Positions 15,497-24,383 of a stretch of 32,991 bases of DNA are shown piece by piece. The DNA comes from a virus. Position numbers and translations under genes: made by a program. Every line of letters starts with the position of its first letter. The first letter of the stretch is position 1. The notes under the pieces are model-generated. The model was not told the DNA's origin and searched no databases. It saw only the letters and a program-made list of their open reading frames with translations. The stretch lies in the IMG/VR virus record IMGVR_UViG_3300020436_001424, positions 1 through 32,991 of that record. The stretch is one strand, 5' to 3'.

Positions 15497-17134
15497 CTAC
15501 TGACCTTTGCGTACAACTGGATGCCATACGGTTCCATACTCATCAACGGTGGGTTTTTCCTCTTCAGGTGTGCCATCATCTACAAAACCGAACGGAGCCA
15601 TATCTTGCTCTATGAGTTTTTCCTGTTCTCTATACATTTCTGCTCGTATATTTCTATCAGTCATTTCTTTAAAGTATCTTTGATTGACTAACCAACCAAA
15701 TATTACGAGACAGGTCATATAGTCGTCATTACAACCTTCTTCTGCTTGCCAAGATTGATTTTTTCTGACAAAGGTAGACATTTCTTCTATAATATTAAAA
15801 TCATTGATAACAAGTTTATCTGCCTCAATGATTGCTTTGATATTTGCAGTTCCCATCTTCTTAATTTGTTTAGTCATACGAACACCTAATTGTGAACCTC
15901 TTTGACTAAACATTGCACCTAGTATCTGACCTGCTCTACCTTTTTGAGTTGTCATTAATATATTATCATATTCTATCTCAAAATGTAAACCATCAGATAT
16001 TTGAGCGCCAATATCATTTACTTCAACAAGTATATGTGCCTTGTTATATTGTGTACATACTTTCGCAATCATTTCAGGAAATAATATTGGTTTAATTTCA
16101 TTATCTCTAAATGTTGCAACTACTCTATAAGGTAGTTGGGTTACATCATAGATTATAAACGCTGAATAATCTTTTAATGTACCACGAGCAACATCAACAC
16201 AAGCAATATAAGTGTTACCTTTTATTGGTTTCTCAAAGATACTTAATCGTCCATTTGTTTGTAATGGAGTTATATACGGTGTCGCTTTAATTTTCGCAGG
16301 ACTAATTAAAGTATCTACTGAACCTAAAAATTCACACTCAAATTCACTTGCGAATTGAGTGGCACTAGTGTTTCTTATTGTTTCTTCTTTCCATTTTTCG
16401 TCTCTACCTGGTACTTCTGACCAATGTACTTCCATAGGTACATAATCGTTGTTCTTATTTTCAGCGTCTACCCATAGTTTATAAAACTGGTTCATACCAT
16501 AAGGAGTAGAAACGATAATAACTTTTGTTTTTTGACCTGAAGTAATCGTAGGATAAACAGACGAGAAAAACTGCTCAGCGATTGTAGTAGGTACGAAAGC
16601 AAACTCATCTAAAAATATTATGTTGTATGAGCCTCCTCGTATCGCACTTGAAGAAGTTGCGGCTGCAACAATTTTAGATTTGTTTTCTAATTCTATATTA
16701 CCTTTGTTCCAGTTGATTACACCTTGTTGTAACCATTTAGGTAAGTTTTCATATGCAAGTTGTAATCTACCTAGTATATCTCTAGCAGTTGAAGACTTGT
16801 TGGCAAGTATCGCTATGTTAGAGTTAGGATTAAATATTGCATAATGTAATAAGTAAGATATAATAGTTGTTGACTTACCACTTTGTCTAGGCAACTTATA
16901 AATTGTAAACCTATTTTTGTGCATATTAGTAATCATCTTGTCCTGAAACTTATATGTTTTAAATGGTATAAGTCCTTCGTCAAGTGAAACTATTTGTACA
17001 TAGTTTTTGATAAAATATAAAGGGTCTTCTTCACACCTTTTAAATTCTACAATTTGTTCTTCTGTAAATTCAATAGGTGTATTGACTTTCTTTAAATTAG
17101 GGTTACCTAAATATGCGTCTGAAAAATTACTCAT
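15497..17134 (-). CDS. 17: Large terminase subunit gp17
   Basis: DNA-packaging motor with ATPase and nuclease domains. 545 residues (T4: 610). ATPase: Walker A LPRQSGKS (81-88), Walker B IIFLDE (172-177) and coupling motif IVSTPYG (207-213). RNase H-like nuclease: CVDVARG with D314, KDYSAF with D322, VEVNDIG, and a late NDDYMTC aspartate pair. The start overlaps the stop of gene 16 (TAATG). Confidence 0.97.
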   Translation of the reverse strand: MSNFSDAYLGNPNLKKVNTPIEFTEEQIVEFKRCEEDPLYFIKNYVQIVSLDEGLIPFKTYKFQDKMITNMHKNRFTIYKLPRQSGKSTTIISYLLHYAIFNPNSNIAILANKSSTARDILGRLQLAYENLPKWLQQGVINWNKGNIELENKSKIVAAATSSSAIRGGSYNIIFLDEFAFVPTTIAEQFFSSVYPTITSGQKTKVIIVSTPYGMNQFYKLWVDAENKNNDYVPMEVHWSEVPGRDEKWKEETIRNTSATQFASEFECEFLGSVDTLISPAKIKATPYITPLQTNGRLSIFEKPIKGNTYIACVDVARGTLKDYSAFIIYDVTQLPYRVVATFRDNEIKPILFPEMIAKVCTQYNKAHILVEVNDIGAQISDGLHFEIEYDNILMTTQKGRAGQILGAMFSQRGSQLGVRMTKQIKKMGTANIKAIIEADKLVINDFNIIEEMSTFVRKNQSWQAEEGCNDDYMTCLVIFGWLVNQRYFKEMTDRNIRAEMYREQEKLIEQDMAPFGFVDDGTPEEEKPTVDEYGTVWHPVVRKGQ

Positions 17135-17646
17135 TAGTCTTTACCTTCAATAGGAGTTCCTTTAAATGGATCATCTTTAGTATCTCTATTGTTTTCATCA
17201 AATTTTTCTGGTGTTATATCTTTTGGTTCTTTTTTGTCTTTTAACATTTTTTGTAAATCAGTTGTACTACCTACAAATAATGCGTTTTTAATTTGAGGAC
17301 TTGCACTTTTAGGTAATTCTTTCAAGTCTTTTAATTTCTTATTTAAATCTTGTAGTTTGTCAACGGTGTCTGCTACATTTTTAATACCTGCTAATGCAAC
17401 CTCATATGCTCTAGGGTGTTGACCTTCTTTTGCAACATCAAGTATACCTTGTATTGCCTCTTGTCCTTTTTCAATTAGATTGTAATAGTATTCTCTACTA
17501 TTCTTATGGTCATTATCCACATCTTGCTTTTCTTTATCTTCTTCTCTAGCAACAGGTGGTTTAAATTCTTTTTGTTGCATAAGTTCAGCGTTAGGTTTAC
17601 TTTCTACACCTAATATTTCGTTTACTCTATCTTCTAGTTTGCCCAT
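17134..17646 (-). CDS. 16: Small terminase subunit gp16
   Basis: DNA-recognition and regulator subunit of the terminase. 170 residues (T4: 164). The central part (about 60-115) is helical, with the conserved region around KEGQHPRAYEVALAGIKNVAD and the coiled-coil VDKLQDLNKKLKDLK that form the ring core in T4 gp16. Flanked by charged low-complexity tails. Directly coupled to gene 17. Confidence 0.92.
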   Translation of the reverse strand: MGKLEDRVNEILGVESKPNAELMQQKEFKPPVAREEDKEKQDVDNDHKNSREYYYNLIEKGQEAIQGILDVAKEGQHPRAYEVALAGIKNVADTVDKLQDLNKKLKDLKELPKSASPQIKNALFVGSTTDLQKMLKDKKEPKDITPEKFDENNRDTKDDPFKGTPIEGKD

Positions 17647-17647
17647 T

Positions 17648-18265
17648 TTATTTTACCGTAAAGTTTGCATTTAACACCATTCTCCAATCATTATGTATTG
17701 GGTTTGATGAAGTGTGAAATATATTACCTTTAAACATAACAGCAGTATTGTTTTTAGGTTCTACTCTTTCTCTTATTGTAAGTTCTCTATCTTTAATAAA
17801 TTCACCTTCAAACTTTTCATTAAAGAATATTGTATCGCCATCGCTATCATCAGGATAGTAAATTAAATTCCATTGATTATCTTGTAATCCCCATTTAGTA
17901 TCATCAATATGTGGTACATTATATTGACCTTCTCTAAATCTAGGATGTGGCATTAGTAAATTAAATTTTAATCTTAATACATCATCAACTTCATAACCAC
18001 ATTTTTGAACCATAACTTTTAAAGACTTATACACAACATCATAAGCAGGAGACATAGGTGTTTGTTGAACGGTTTTATTTAAAATTAAATGAGTGAATTG
18101 CATAGTTCTAAATGTTTTTTTATCATCAACTACGCCTGGGTTATGTCTAAACTGCTCATCATAAATGTCTTTTGCAATAAACCAACCACAATTAAATATA
18201 TTTCGTTTATATTCTAAATCTAAATTATCTGGTAAAGCATTGTCTATCTTTATTATATCGTTCAT
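17648..18265 (-). CDS. Second 2OG-Fe(II) oxygenase-like protein
   Basis: 205 residues. The iron triad pattern is readable: HID in NVPHIDDTKW, and a C-terminal histidine in GNIFHTSSNPI, followed by the arginine in NDWRMVLNANF as a 2-oxoglutarate anchor. The fold matches non-haem dioxygenases, in a type different from the one beside uvsY. It is inserted between genes 15 and 16, which are neighbours in T4, so it is expected to be expressed late with virion genes. GAGGAG precedes the ATG. Substrate unknown; a virion or host protein is possible. Confidence 0.75.
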   Translation of the reverse strand: MNDIIKIDNALPDNLDLEYKRNIFNCGWFIAKDIYDEQFRHNPGVVDDKKTFRTMQFTHLILNKTVQQTPMSPAYDVVYKSLKVMVQKCGYEVDDVLRLKFNLLMPHPRFREGQYNVPHIDDTKWGLQDNQWNLIYYPDDSDGDTIFFNEKFEGEFIKDRELTIRERVEPKNNTAVMFKGNIFHTSSNPIHNDWRMVLNANFTVK

Positions 18266-18280
18266 CTTTTCTCCTCATAA

Positions 18281-19096
18281 TTATTCATCACTTCCTGTCG
18301 TAGGATTGTATCTCTTAATATCATCAAAGAAATCAATAGTAGTTGTAAAACCAAAATCATCACCAGGTTTTGCACTTGCAGGATTAGGTGTGATTACTAT
18401 TCTTTCATTTCTTGCAAGAGGTGCTTCAGTTGAACCTCCTACATCTGATTGTACTTTTCTAATAACACCAGCAGCTGTTTGTGGACCATACAGATAAGTT
18501 TTTGCTGTAAATGTCATAGTATATATAACTGCTCTTCGTGTATTAAAATCACCATCATAATTATCTTCATAAGTTATATCACCTAATACAATAGGTACAT
18601 CACGCTTAATACTCATTTTAGGTATCATATTAATCGTAACCGTGTAATCAGGTTGAAAGTATGGTACTATTTGTTCAACAATTTGTAAACCATTTTCAGC
18701 AGTTGCTGTAAATATATAAAGTTGATAAGTGATATTGTAAGGTACAGGATTATAACTAAAGACCATTTTATTAGTTTGGTCACTAGTATTGCCGTCTGTT
18801 TTAGGTACTCTAATTCTTTCTATCTTATTTAATTTCCTACTTGCGTCATACTCTAAACCTGTAATTTGAAAACCCATACGAGGTAATATAGTAGAAAATT
18901 GTTGGTCTTGTAAATCTGGTTGTTGTGTTAATCTTACAATAAACTTTTCTTTAGGTGCATATGCAAGAGGCACTTTTAATCTTTTAACAACACTATCATT
19001 TGCGTCTTTTGTTTGTACAATAATATCATTAAATATCTGACCAAACGCAATTGTTAATCTTCTTAAACCTTCGTTGTAAAAATGTGTACCGAACAT
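18281..19096 (-). CDS. 15: Tail sheath stabiliser / tail terminator gp15
   Basis: Hexamer capping the tail tube and sheath and joining tail to head. 271 residues, same as T4 gp15 (272). Conserved blocks: MFGTHFYNEGLRRLTIAFGQ, FNDI, LPRMGFQITG, MSIKRDVPIVL and YTMTFTAKTYLYGP. The ATG overlaps the gene 14 stop (TAATG). Confidence 0.95.
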   Translation of the reverse strand: MFGTHFYNEGLRRLTIAFGQIFNDIIVQTKDANDSVVKRLKVPLAYAPKEKFIVRLTQQPDLQDQQFSTILPRMGFQITGLEYDASRKLNKIERIRVPKTDGNTSDQTNKMVFSYNPVPYNITYQLYIFTATAENGLQIVEQIVPYFQPDYTVTINMIPKMSIKRDVPIVLGDITYEDNYDGDFNTRRAVIYTMTFTAKTYLYGPQTAAGVIRKVQSDVGGSTEAPLARNERIVITPNPASAKPGDDFGFTTTIDFFDDIKRYNPTTGSDE

Positions 19097-19935
19097 TATT
19101 TAACTTCTCCAAATGGGTTAGCTTCTGTAAAGTCTAATATGTCATCTGAAACCGTTGCAGTATCAAAGCCTGCTTCAGTATCTAAATCTAAATTATCAGC
19201 ATATACAGATTTAGTTTGAATACTTGTTGCTGGGTCACCGTCAGTTGTTGTATCATCAAACTCTTCTTGTATTAGATACATTGGGTTACCGTGTTTGTCA
19301 CCTGTTTCTAATATTAATCTACCACTTGAAGAAGTTAAACTAAATGTACCATCTTCAAGTAAAAATTGATATTGTAAACTTGTATCAAGTGATTTTCTAT
19401 CATCAGCAGTATCAATATCAGGATTACCTGTATTAAATTCTTCACTTGAATATTCAAAAGTTTTACATCTTAATTTGTAAACTGGTAAGTTACCTAGTTG
19501 AAAAAATGGCTCTTGGTCTTCAACAAACGCAACTTCAAAAAATTTGTTCATTAAAGGATAATAAATTACATCACCTTCGTTAGGTCTACCATCAACCATT
19601 AAGTTTGCTGGGTCTTCAACCTGTTCCATAAATCTTCTTTTTGCTACAACAAAAGTTGTATCGTCTCTAACTTCTAAACCAAACTTACTGATTATTTCTT
19701 GTTCGCCTTGGAAACCTTCAACCGTTTCAAAATACATTTCAATCAAATAACTATCGTCAAACCTAGACGCAGAATCCTCGCCTAAAATTAGGTCTCTATT
19801 AACTAGAGTTCTAGGTAAATAATAAACAGCGTGACCATAGATTTTTAAATTTTCTATAATTAAGTTTTCGTGCAATCGCTTTTCAGCGTCTGTACCTATG
19901 CCATCGCCGCCTTGAAAGTAATGATTAACGGCCAT
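19096..19935 (-). CDS. 14: Neck protein gp14
   Basis: Forms the neck with gp13 and seals the filled head. 279 residues (T4: 256). The N-terminus MAVNHYFQGGDGIGTDAEKR and blocks such as GHAVYYLPRTLVNRD, FDDSYLIEMYFETVEGF and EGDVIYYPL fit T4-type gp14. About 7 bases after gene 13; coupled to gene 15. Confidence 0.94.
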   Translation of the reverse strand: MAVNHYFQGGDGIGTDAEKRLHENLIIENLKIYGHAVYYLPRTLVNRDLILGEDSASRFDDSYLIEMYFETVEGFQGEQEIISKFGLEVRDDTTFVVAKRRFMEQVEDPANLMVDGRPNEGDVIYYPLMNKFFEVAFVEDQEPFFQLGNLPVYKLRCKTFEYSSEEFNTGNPDIDTADDRKSLDTSLQYQFLLEDGTFSLTSSSGRLILETGDKHGNPMYLIQEEFDDTTTDGDPATSIQTKSVYADNLDLDTEAGFDTATVSDDILDFTEANPFGEVK

Positions 19936-19942
19936 TGTTGTT

Positions 19943-20749
19943 TTATCCTATCATCATTGCTGGGTTTAACTCAAACGAAGTCCTAATTTCAGTTTCTAAT
20001 TTCTCTATGTCTTGTAGAGCTTCTGTATAAATTTGTTGTCCGTTTAAGGTAACACCACCAATCATTGCTACTCCATTAAATTTAGAGAGATTGGCACCCC
20101 ATTGTCTTTTGATTAATTGTGTTGTGTATCTCTTTAACCAGATATCGTTATAAACATCTGTATATGTGTCTGGGTCTAATTTTCTATATGCTTCTATTAC
20201 TAGATATTCACCTACTTGTAAATCGTTTTCCCAGTCCATATCAATGTATAATCTGTTATCGTGTTGATTAAATCTTAATGGCTTTTCTCCTACTAATATA
20301 TGGTCTAAAAAATCTAATTGTCTTAAAACAATGTCATAGTTGATAACACTTGTTGATGAAAAATCGTACAAGTCATTTAGTCTTAATTGATATCTAACAT
20401 CAAATAAGTTTAAGTTTCCTTTATTAGAAAAAGGAAAAATATTAATTACAGATATTACGCTTTCAGGTACAACGATATATGCGTTGCCTTCTTTCCAAGT
20501 AGTGGTTACACTATTCTTGGTTACACCTTCAGAGCTATCTGTTAGTATTCTAGTTTTATCATTTTGAGTATACTGATATTTTAAATATGTTCTTCTGATA
20601 CCATCATAGTGATATTGTTGATAATATTGTAATGCTTCGTCAACTCTATCGTCTATCTGGTCATCATCAACATTTATTTCAATAACAGGATGCCCTAACG
20701 CTCTTTTAGCGTATGAAATTAATGTTTGTCTTGTATTAGGAGTTGCCAT
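19943..20749 (-). CDS. 13: Neck protein gp13
   Basis: Head-completion and neck protein that binds the portal side. 268 residues (T4: 309). Typical features: opening TPNTRQTLISYAKRALGHPV, then INVDDDQIDDRVDEALQYYQ, later IWLKRYTTQLIKRQWG and a C-terminal ELNPAMMIG. GAGGAT precedes the start. First gene of the 13-14-15 run and next to the bilin cassette. Confidence 0.95.
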   Translation of the reverse strand: MATPNTRQTLISYAKRALGHPVIEINVDDDQIDDRVDEALQYYQQYHYDGIRRTYLKYQYTQNDKTRILTDSSEGVTKNSVTTTWKEGNAYIVVPESVISVINIFPFSNKGNLNLFDVRYQLRLNDLYDFSSTSVINYDIVLRQLDFLDHILVGEKPLRFNQHDNRLYIDMDWENDLQVGEYLVIEAYRKLDPDTYTDVYNDIWLKRYTTQLIKRQWGANLSKFNGVAMIGGVTLNGQQIYTEALQDIEKLETEIRTSFELNPAMMIG

Positions 20750-20772
20750 AGTTTATCCTCTTCTTTTAGCAA

Positions 20773-20780
20773 TATTTATA
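20773..20780 (-). promoter_or_regulatory. T4-type late promoter for genes 13-14-15
   Basis: TATAAATA on the minus strand, overlapping the stop codon of the small membrane-protein gene; leader of about 18 bases with a GAGGAT ribosome site. It restarts virion-gene transcription after the bilin cassette. Confidence 0.75.
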
Positions 20781-20976
20781 ATTTCCACCAGGTACAATCC
20801 TTTATATACTTTGCTATTTCATCATCTTTATCAAAATATACGCATAGGAGGGCGATAGCGAGGCCTACACCGATTAATCCTTGCATAAACGGACTATGTA
20901 AGATAAGAAACCAAAGTACATCTAAACCGTTGCCTCCGTCTACTAATATCCAATCTATTTCTTCTTCTATGTTCAT
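20776..20976 (-). CDS. Small single-pass membrane protein, last gene of the bilin cassette
   Basis: 66 residues, acidic N-terminus (MNIEEEIDWILVDGG), a hydrophobic stretch from about 20 to 48 (VLWFLILHSPF to IALLCVYF) that can form one or two membrane helices, and a charged tail ending CTWWKL. Not recognised. The start overlaps the hemA stop (ATGA), so it is translated with the cassette. It may tether a cassette enzyme or act on the envelope; both are guesses. Could instead be a late lysis-type or structural micro-protein. Confidence 0.6.
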   Translation of the reverse strand: MNIEEEIDWILVDGGNGLDVLWFLILHSPFMQGLIGVGLAIALLCVYFDKDDEIAKYIKDCTWWKL

Positions 20977-22166
20977 TTCTTTTTACCACACCTTTTTAGT
21001 GCTGATTTTAATTTAACGACCATATCAAATATATGAGCGTCTGTATGAAAAGGTGTTGGTGTAAATCTTAATCTTTCTGTTCCTCTTTTAACCGTAGGCC
21101 AGTTAATAGGTTGTACATAGATACCTTCTTTGTAAAGTAATTCATCTGATACTGCTTTACATTTGATAGGATCACCTATGATAACAGGAACAATATGACT
21201 ATCGTTTTTTAAAACTTCTATACCTTGTCTTTCAATCTCTTCTTTTGTTTTTCTTGCTCGTTCTTGTATCTTTTCTCTTAATTCAGGATGGTCTTTAACA
21301 TACTTAATACTAGTTAACGCCCCAGCACATATTACTGGCGATAAACTAGTTGTAAATATAAACGCACTTGCCATACTTCTGATTGCGTCTATAAACTCTC
21401 TCTTTCCTGTAATGTACCCACCTTGTACACCATAGGCTTTTGCTAGCGTTCCGTTTATAATGTCAACTTCAACTTTGTCTCTTTCACAAATACCAGCACC
21501 TGTTTCACCATATAAACCAACAGCGTGTACTTCATCAATATAAGTTATTGCATTATATTTTTTACTTACTTCAATAATTTCTTTTACAGGTGCAATATCA
21601 CCGTCCATAGAATATACACTTTCAAATACAACACATTTAGGTCCTGGGTTAGACATTAATATACTTTCTAAATCTTGTACATCATTATGTTTAAATATTT
21701 CTTTTCTACATTTACTATGCCTTAATCCTTGTATGATTGAAGAGTGATTTTCTTCGTCTGATATAAACAATAAGTCAGGTATAATCTTACCCATTGTTTC
21801 TAAAGTTGTTTGATTAGCGTTATACGCTGAAGTAAATAATAAAGCACTTTCTTTCTTATGTAATAATGCAAGTTCTCTTTCTAACGCATTATGATAATGT
21901 GTTGTGCCTGATATATTTCTAGTTCCACCTGCACCTGCACCAGCAGTTTCAAGTGCTGTTTTCATACTATCAATTACATATGAGTGTTGACCCATACCTA
22001 AATAGTCGTTTGAACACCAGTTAACTATATTTTTGATTGAGTATTTTGAATACCATATGGCATTAGGATAATCGCCACGCTTACGAATAATGTCGTTAAA
22101 TGTTCTATAACGACCATCATCTTTATAGTCTTTTATTACTTGTTGAAATTTGTCTAAATGTTCCAT
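20973..22166 (-). CDS. hemA: 5-aminolevulinate synthase (C4 pathway)
   Basis: PLP enzyme joining glycine and succinyl-CoA to make 5-aminolevulinate, the first tetrapyrrole precursor. 397 residues from the ATG at 22166, which overlaps the bilin reductase stop (TAATG); the extra 11 codons upstream are discarded. Signatures: WCSNDYLGMGQH (50-61), GGTRNISGT (80-88), DEVHAVGLYGETGAG (211-225) and GTLAKAYG with PLP lysine K243. GTLAKA and the NDYLGM form point to aminolevulinate synthase rather than the related KBL or BioF enzymes, and synthesis of a bilin precursor fits the cassette. Alphaproteobacteria use this route, cyanobacteria do not. Confidence 0.93.
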   Translation of the reverse strand: MEHLDKFQQVIKDYKDDGRYRTFNDIIRKRGDYPNAIWYSKYSIKNIVNWCSNDYLGMGQHSYVIDSMKTALETAGAGAGGTRNISGTTHYHNALERELALLHKKESALLFTSAYNANQTTLETMGKIIPDLLFISDEENHSSIIQGLRHSKCRKEIFKHNDVQDLESILMSNPGPKCVVFESVYSMDGDIAPVKEIIEVSKKYNAITYIDEVHAVGLYGETGAGICERDKVEVDIINGTLAKAYGVQGGYITGKREFIDAIRSMASAFIFTTSLSPVICAGALTSIKYVKDHPELREKIQERARKTKEEIERQGIEVLKNDSHIVPVIIGDPIKCKAVSDELLYKEGIYVQPINWPTVKRGTERLRFTPTPFHTDAHIFDMVVKLKSALKRCGKKK

Positions 22167-22897
22167 TATTCTGCATAAGGAAATAATGCGTCTGTACAAA
22201 ACTCTTCAATATCTTTTTCAGGTAATCCTAGTGCTTTCATTGTTCTAGGTGTATGAGGATTTTCTCTTTGAAATTTTGCGTATCTGTTTTGTGCTTCTTT
22301 TACTTCCTTCTCGCTTTTAATATTTGAATTTAAATTAAAATCTTGTTTATATCTTCTTAATAAAGTAAAGTAAGGTCCCAAATCAGTACACGCTAAACTT
22401 AATGCGTTTGTCAATTCTTTTTCTGTATTAATATTACCTGCGGCTATCATACCTGGACTAAAAATTTGTAATGCCCAATCAGGTAATTCTCTTACTTTTG
22501 ATGGTTCGTAAGTTTTACTTTCTTCACAAAACCATTCTACCATCGGATGGTCCATTTCTCTCTTGCCACTTAAAGGTGACCAATCGTGGAAAAAACCAGT
22601 AACCTTATTAGGTCCTGCGATAACATCTAAACCCCATATAGGTGCTGGTGTATGAAAATGAGGTATAACAACACAATGAAACATATAAAGTTTTTTACTT
22701 TCTCTAGCGTCAACTACATCTATATGACATCTTCTTGCTTCAGGTGTTTCCCAAACTCTATTAATCCAACCATCTTCAGGTCTATTAAATTTTGCCATAC
22801 TTTCTTCAACAATCTCTTTACCTTCGTCATCAAATTTTGACATAAGATTTTTAGTTGCGTCTTCTAACATTTCCCATATTCTACTTCGTTGTGCCAT
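22166..22897 (-). CDS. pcyX: Ferredoxin-dependent bilin reductase, PcyX/PebS type
   Basis: Reduces biliverdin with electrons from ferredoxin. 243 residues starting MAQRSRIWEML at 22897, with AGAGG upstream; the longer frame to 22993 runs inside the haem oxygenase gene and is rejected. Family features: RRCHIDVVDARE (56-66), IWGLDVIAG with the conserved catalytic aspartate D91, FFHDWSPL (102-109), and the C-terminal NPHTPRTMKALGLPE. PcyX enzymes, described from uncultured ocean phages, are related to PcyA but make phycoerythrobilin. PebS or PcyA activity cannot be excluded from sequence alone. Overlaps the haem oxygenase end by 17 bases and hemA by one. Confidence 0.85.
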   Translation of the reverse strand: MAQRSRIWEMLEDATKNLMSKFDDEGKEIVEESMAKFNRPEDGWINRVWETPEARRCHIDVVDARESKKLYMFHCVVIPHFHTPAPIWGLDVIAGPNKVTGFFHDWSPLSGKREMDHPMVEWFCEESKTYEPSKVRELPDWALQIFSPGMIAAGNINTEKELTNALSLACTDLGPYFTLLRRYKQDFNLNSNIKSEKEVKEAQNRYAKFQRENPHTPRTMKALGLPEKDIEEFCTDALFPYAE

Positions 22898-23540
22898 CAC
22901 CAAACCTCTTTTCGTTATTCTTAATAAATTGCAACATTTCTTTAAATAAGTCAGTTGCAAAACCAAAACATTGTCTTGCTTCATAGACAACATTATTTAC
23001 ATTTTTATCTTTATCGCTAGCGTCATTATAAACATAATGACTATCTACTGCTAATCTTAATGCTTCTTTAATCTCGTTTGTATCTTTATATGTGATACCG
23101 TGTTCTGGATTTTTGTTAAATTTAAATTCATAATACTTACCAAGACCAGGTACTTTTCTTTTTATCATTTGACCACCTGATAAATCGCCCATATGTCTAA
23201 CATAGATATGTGCCATTATTTTTTCAGGACAATCCATTAATTCTTTATTTGCATAATCAACATACTTTCTTGTACTCTCCATCATCATAGGTTGATGAGC
23301 ATAAGTCCACAACTCATCAAAATCTGCTTTGATAGCAGGTGCTCTTCTAATAAAAGGAAACTTATCTAATAAACCTTCTGCCATTGCAAGAGGTTCAAGT
23401 ATATTATAACATTGGTGTTGATTGAAAAGATAATTTGCGTATACTTCAGGATGTATTTTACCAGACATTAATATCTTAACGAACCCTTGTCTTTCTGCTT
23501 CTTTGTGGTGTTCCCAAGTGAGTTCTTTAAGAGTTTTCAT
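22881..23540 (-). CDS. ho1: Haem oxygenase
   Basis: Opens haem to biliverdin IX-alpha, CO and iron; supplies the substrate of the bilin reductase encoded next. 219 residues, usual for bacterial and phage enzymes. Proximal haem ligand H12 in the HKEAE motif, the YLFNQHQCYNILE helix, and the distal glycine-rich helix YVRHMGDLSGGQ are all intact, so it should be active. Overlaps the stop of the paralogue upstream by 14 bases and the reductase start downstream by 17, so the three are co-translated. AAGGAT lies before the start. Confidence 0.94.
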   Translation of the reverse strand: MKTLKELTWEHHKEAERQGFVKILMSGKIHPEVYANYLFNQHQCYNILEPLAMAEGLLDKFPFIRRAPAIKADFDELWTYAHQPMMMESTRKYVDYANKELMDCPEKIMAHIYVRHMGDLSGGQMIKRKVPGLGKYYEFKFNKNPEHGITYKDTNEIKEALRLAVDSHYVYNDASDKDKNVNNVVYEARQCFGFATDLFKEMLQFIKNNEKRFGDGTTK

Positions 23541-24336
23541 TGATAGGTAATCCTTGTTCTTCTTTCTTTTTCTTTTCGTCTAAATCATCTTGTACATATT
23601 TTTTTAAATCTTCAGGTACATCTTCAATCTTCATAGTTTTAATATGTACAGCGTTTGCCATAAGACCTGCTCTTACCATTAGGTCTTCTGTTTCATCTTT
23701 GTTACCATCTGCTACATTGTTTGTACCAGATTTATCTTTTGACATTTCTTTTACAGCAACAGCAAACATATCTACTTTAGGTTTTATTTCTTGCCAATAT
23801 TCTTCGTGTGCTTCTAAATCACCTAATAGTTGGTGTCTGTACTGCCAAGATATTTTAACTTCTTCAAGTACTTCTTCTCTTCTTTCACTATCATATGCTT
23901 TTTTAAATTCTTTTTCTATGTCTTCTACTAATACAGAAGACTTTAGATTTCTATGTATCTCACTCATCAATGCCCATAAGTGTGCAAGTATCTTTTCTCT
24001 ATCTTCTTTAATACTATGTAAATGTTCTATGTAAGATTGACAAGCATACATCACAGCAGGTTGAACATACTTGCCTTTTTCTTCTATACCATTTAAAGGC
24101 CAGTTTTTCTGATACTCTTCTCTAATAAGAGTGCCAACATATATTGGGTCTTTGTCTTTTGTGAGTTTGAGATTGTGTGCGTGAAATTCAGTAGAGGTTA
24201 TGATATTTGCCTGATTAAACAGGAAAGTACCTACAACCTCTATGTAATCTAATTTCTTATCTTTATATCTTTCGTAGAAAGGATGATTTTCGTATCTAGT
24301 TCTTGCTTTGTCAACAAATTCAATAACTTGTTCCAT
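23527..24336 (-). CDS. Haem-oxygenase-like paralogue without the haem-binding motifs
   Basis: 269 residues starting MEQVIEFVDKARTRY at 24336, where TTGGAG is well spaced; a GTG two codons earlier is adjacent to that site and less likely. The FLFNQ helix lines up with YLFNQ of the haem oxygenase next door, and LAHLWALMSEIHRN with its distal helix, so an HO-like helical fold is likely. But the proximal histidine position appears to be arginine (R12) and the GDLSGG motif is absent, replaced by SEIHRNLKSS. Many H and E residues in helices could instead bind metals, as in HO-like di-iron enzymes. The last ~75 residues are charged and probably extended. Function unknown. Confidence 0.7.
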   Translation of the reverse strand: MEQVIEFVDKARTRYENHPFYERYKDKKLDYIEVVGTFLFNQANIITSTEFHAHNLKLTKDKDPIYVGTLIREEYQKNWPLNGIEEKGKYVQPAVMYACQSYIEHLHSIKEDREKILAHLWALMSEIHRNLKSSVLVEDIEKEFKKAYDSERREEVLEEVKISWQYRHQLLGDLEAHEEYWQEIKPKVDMFAVAVKEMSKDKSGTNNVADGNKDETEDLMVRAGLMANAVHIKTMKIEDVPEDLKKYVQDDLDEKKKKEEQGLPINENS

Positions 24337-24383
24337 TTTCACTCCAATTGTTAATATAGTGACCTATCGGTCTATAATGTAAT

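Noticed and set aside
22898-22993. A longer N-terminus for the bilin reductase
   Set aside because: The extra 32 codons are the shadow of the haem oxygenase gene; AGAGG precedes the ATG at 22897.
23540-24034. A plus-strand ORF rich in serine and phenylalanine opposite the haem-oxygenase-like gene
   Set aside because: Typical low-complexity shadow of an acidic, lysine-rich minus-strand gene; no promoter or ribosome site.
24361-24372. Dyad GACC-TATC-GGTC upstream of the bilin cassette, as a possible operator
   Set aside because: A four-base half-site is expected by chance, and no regulator is encoded nearby.
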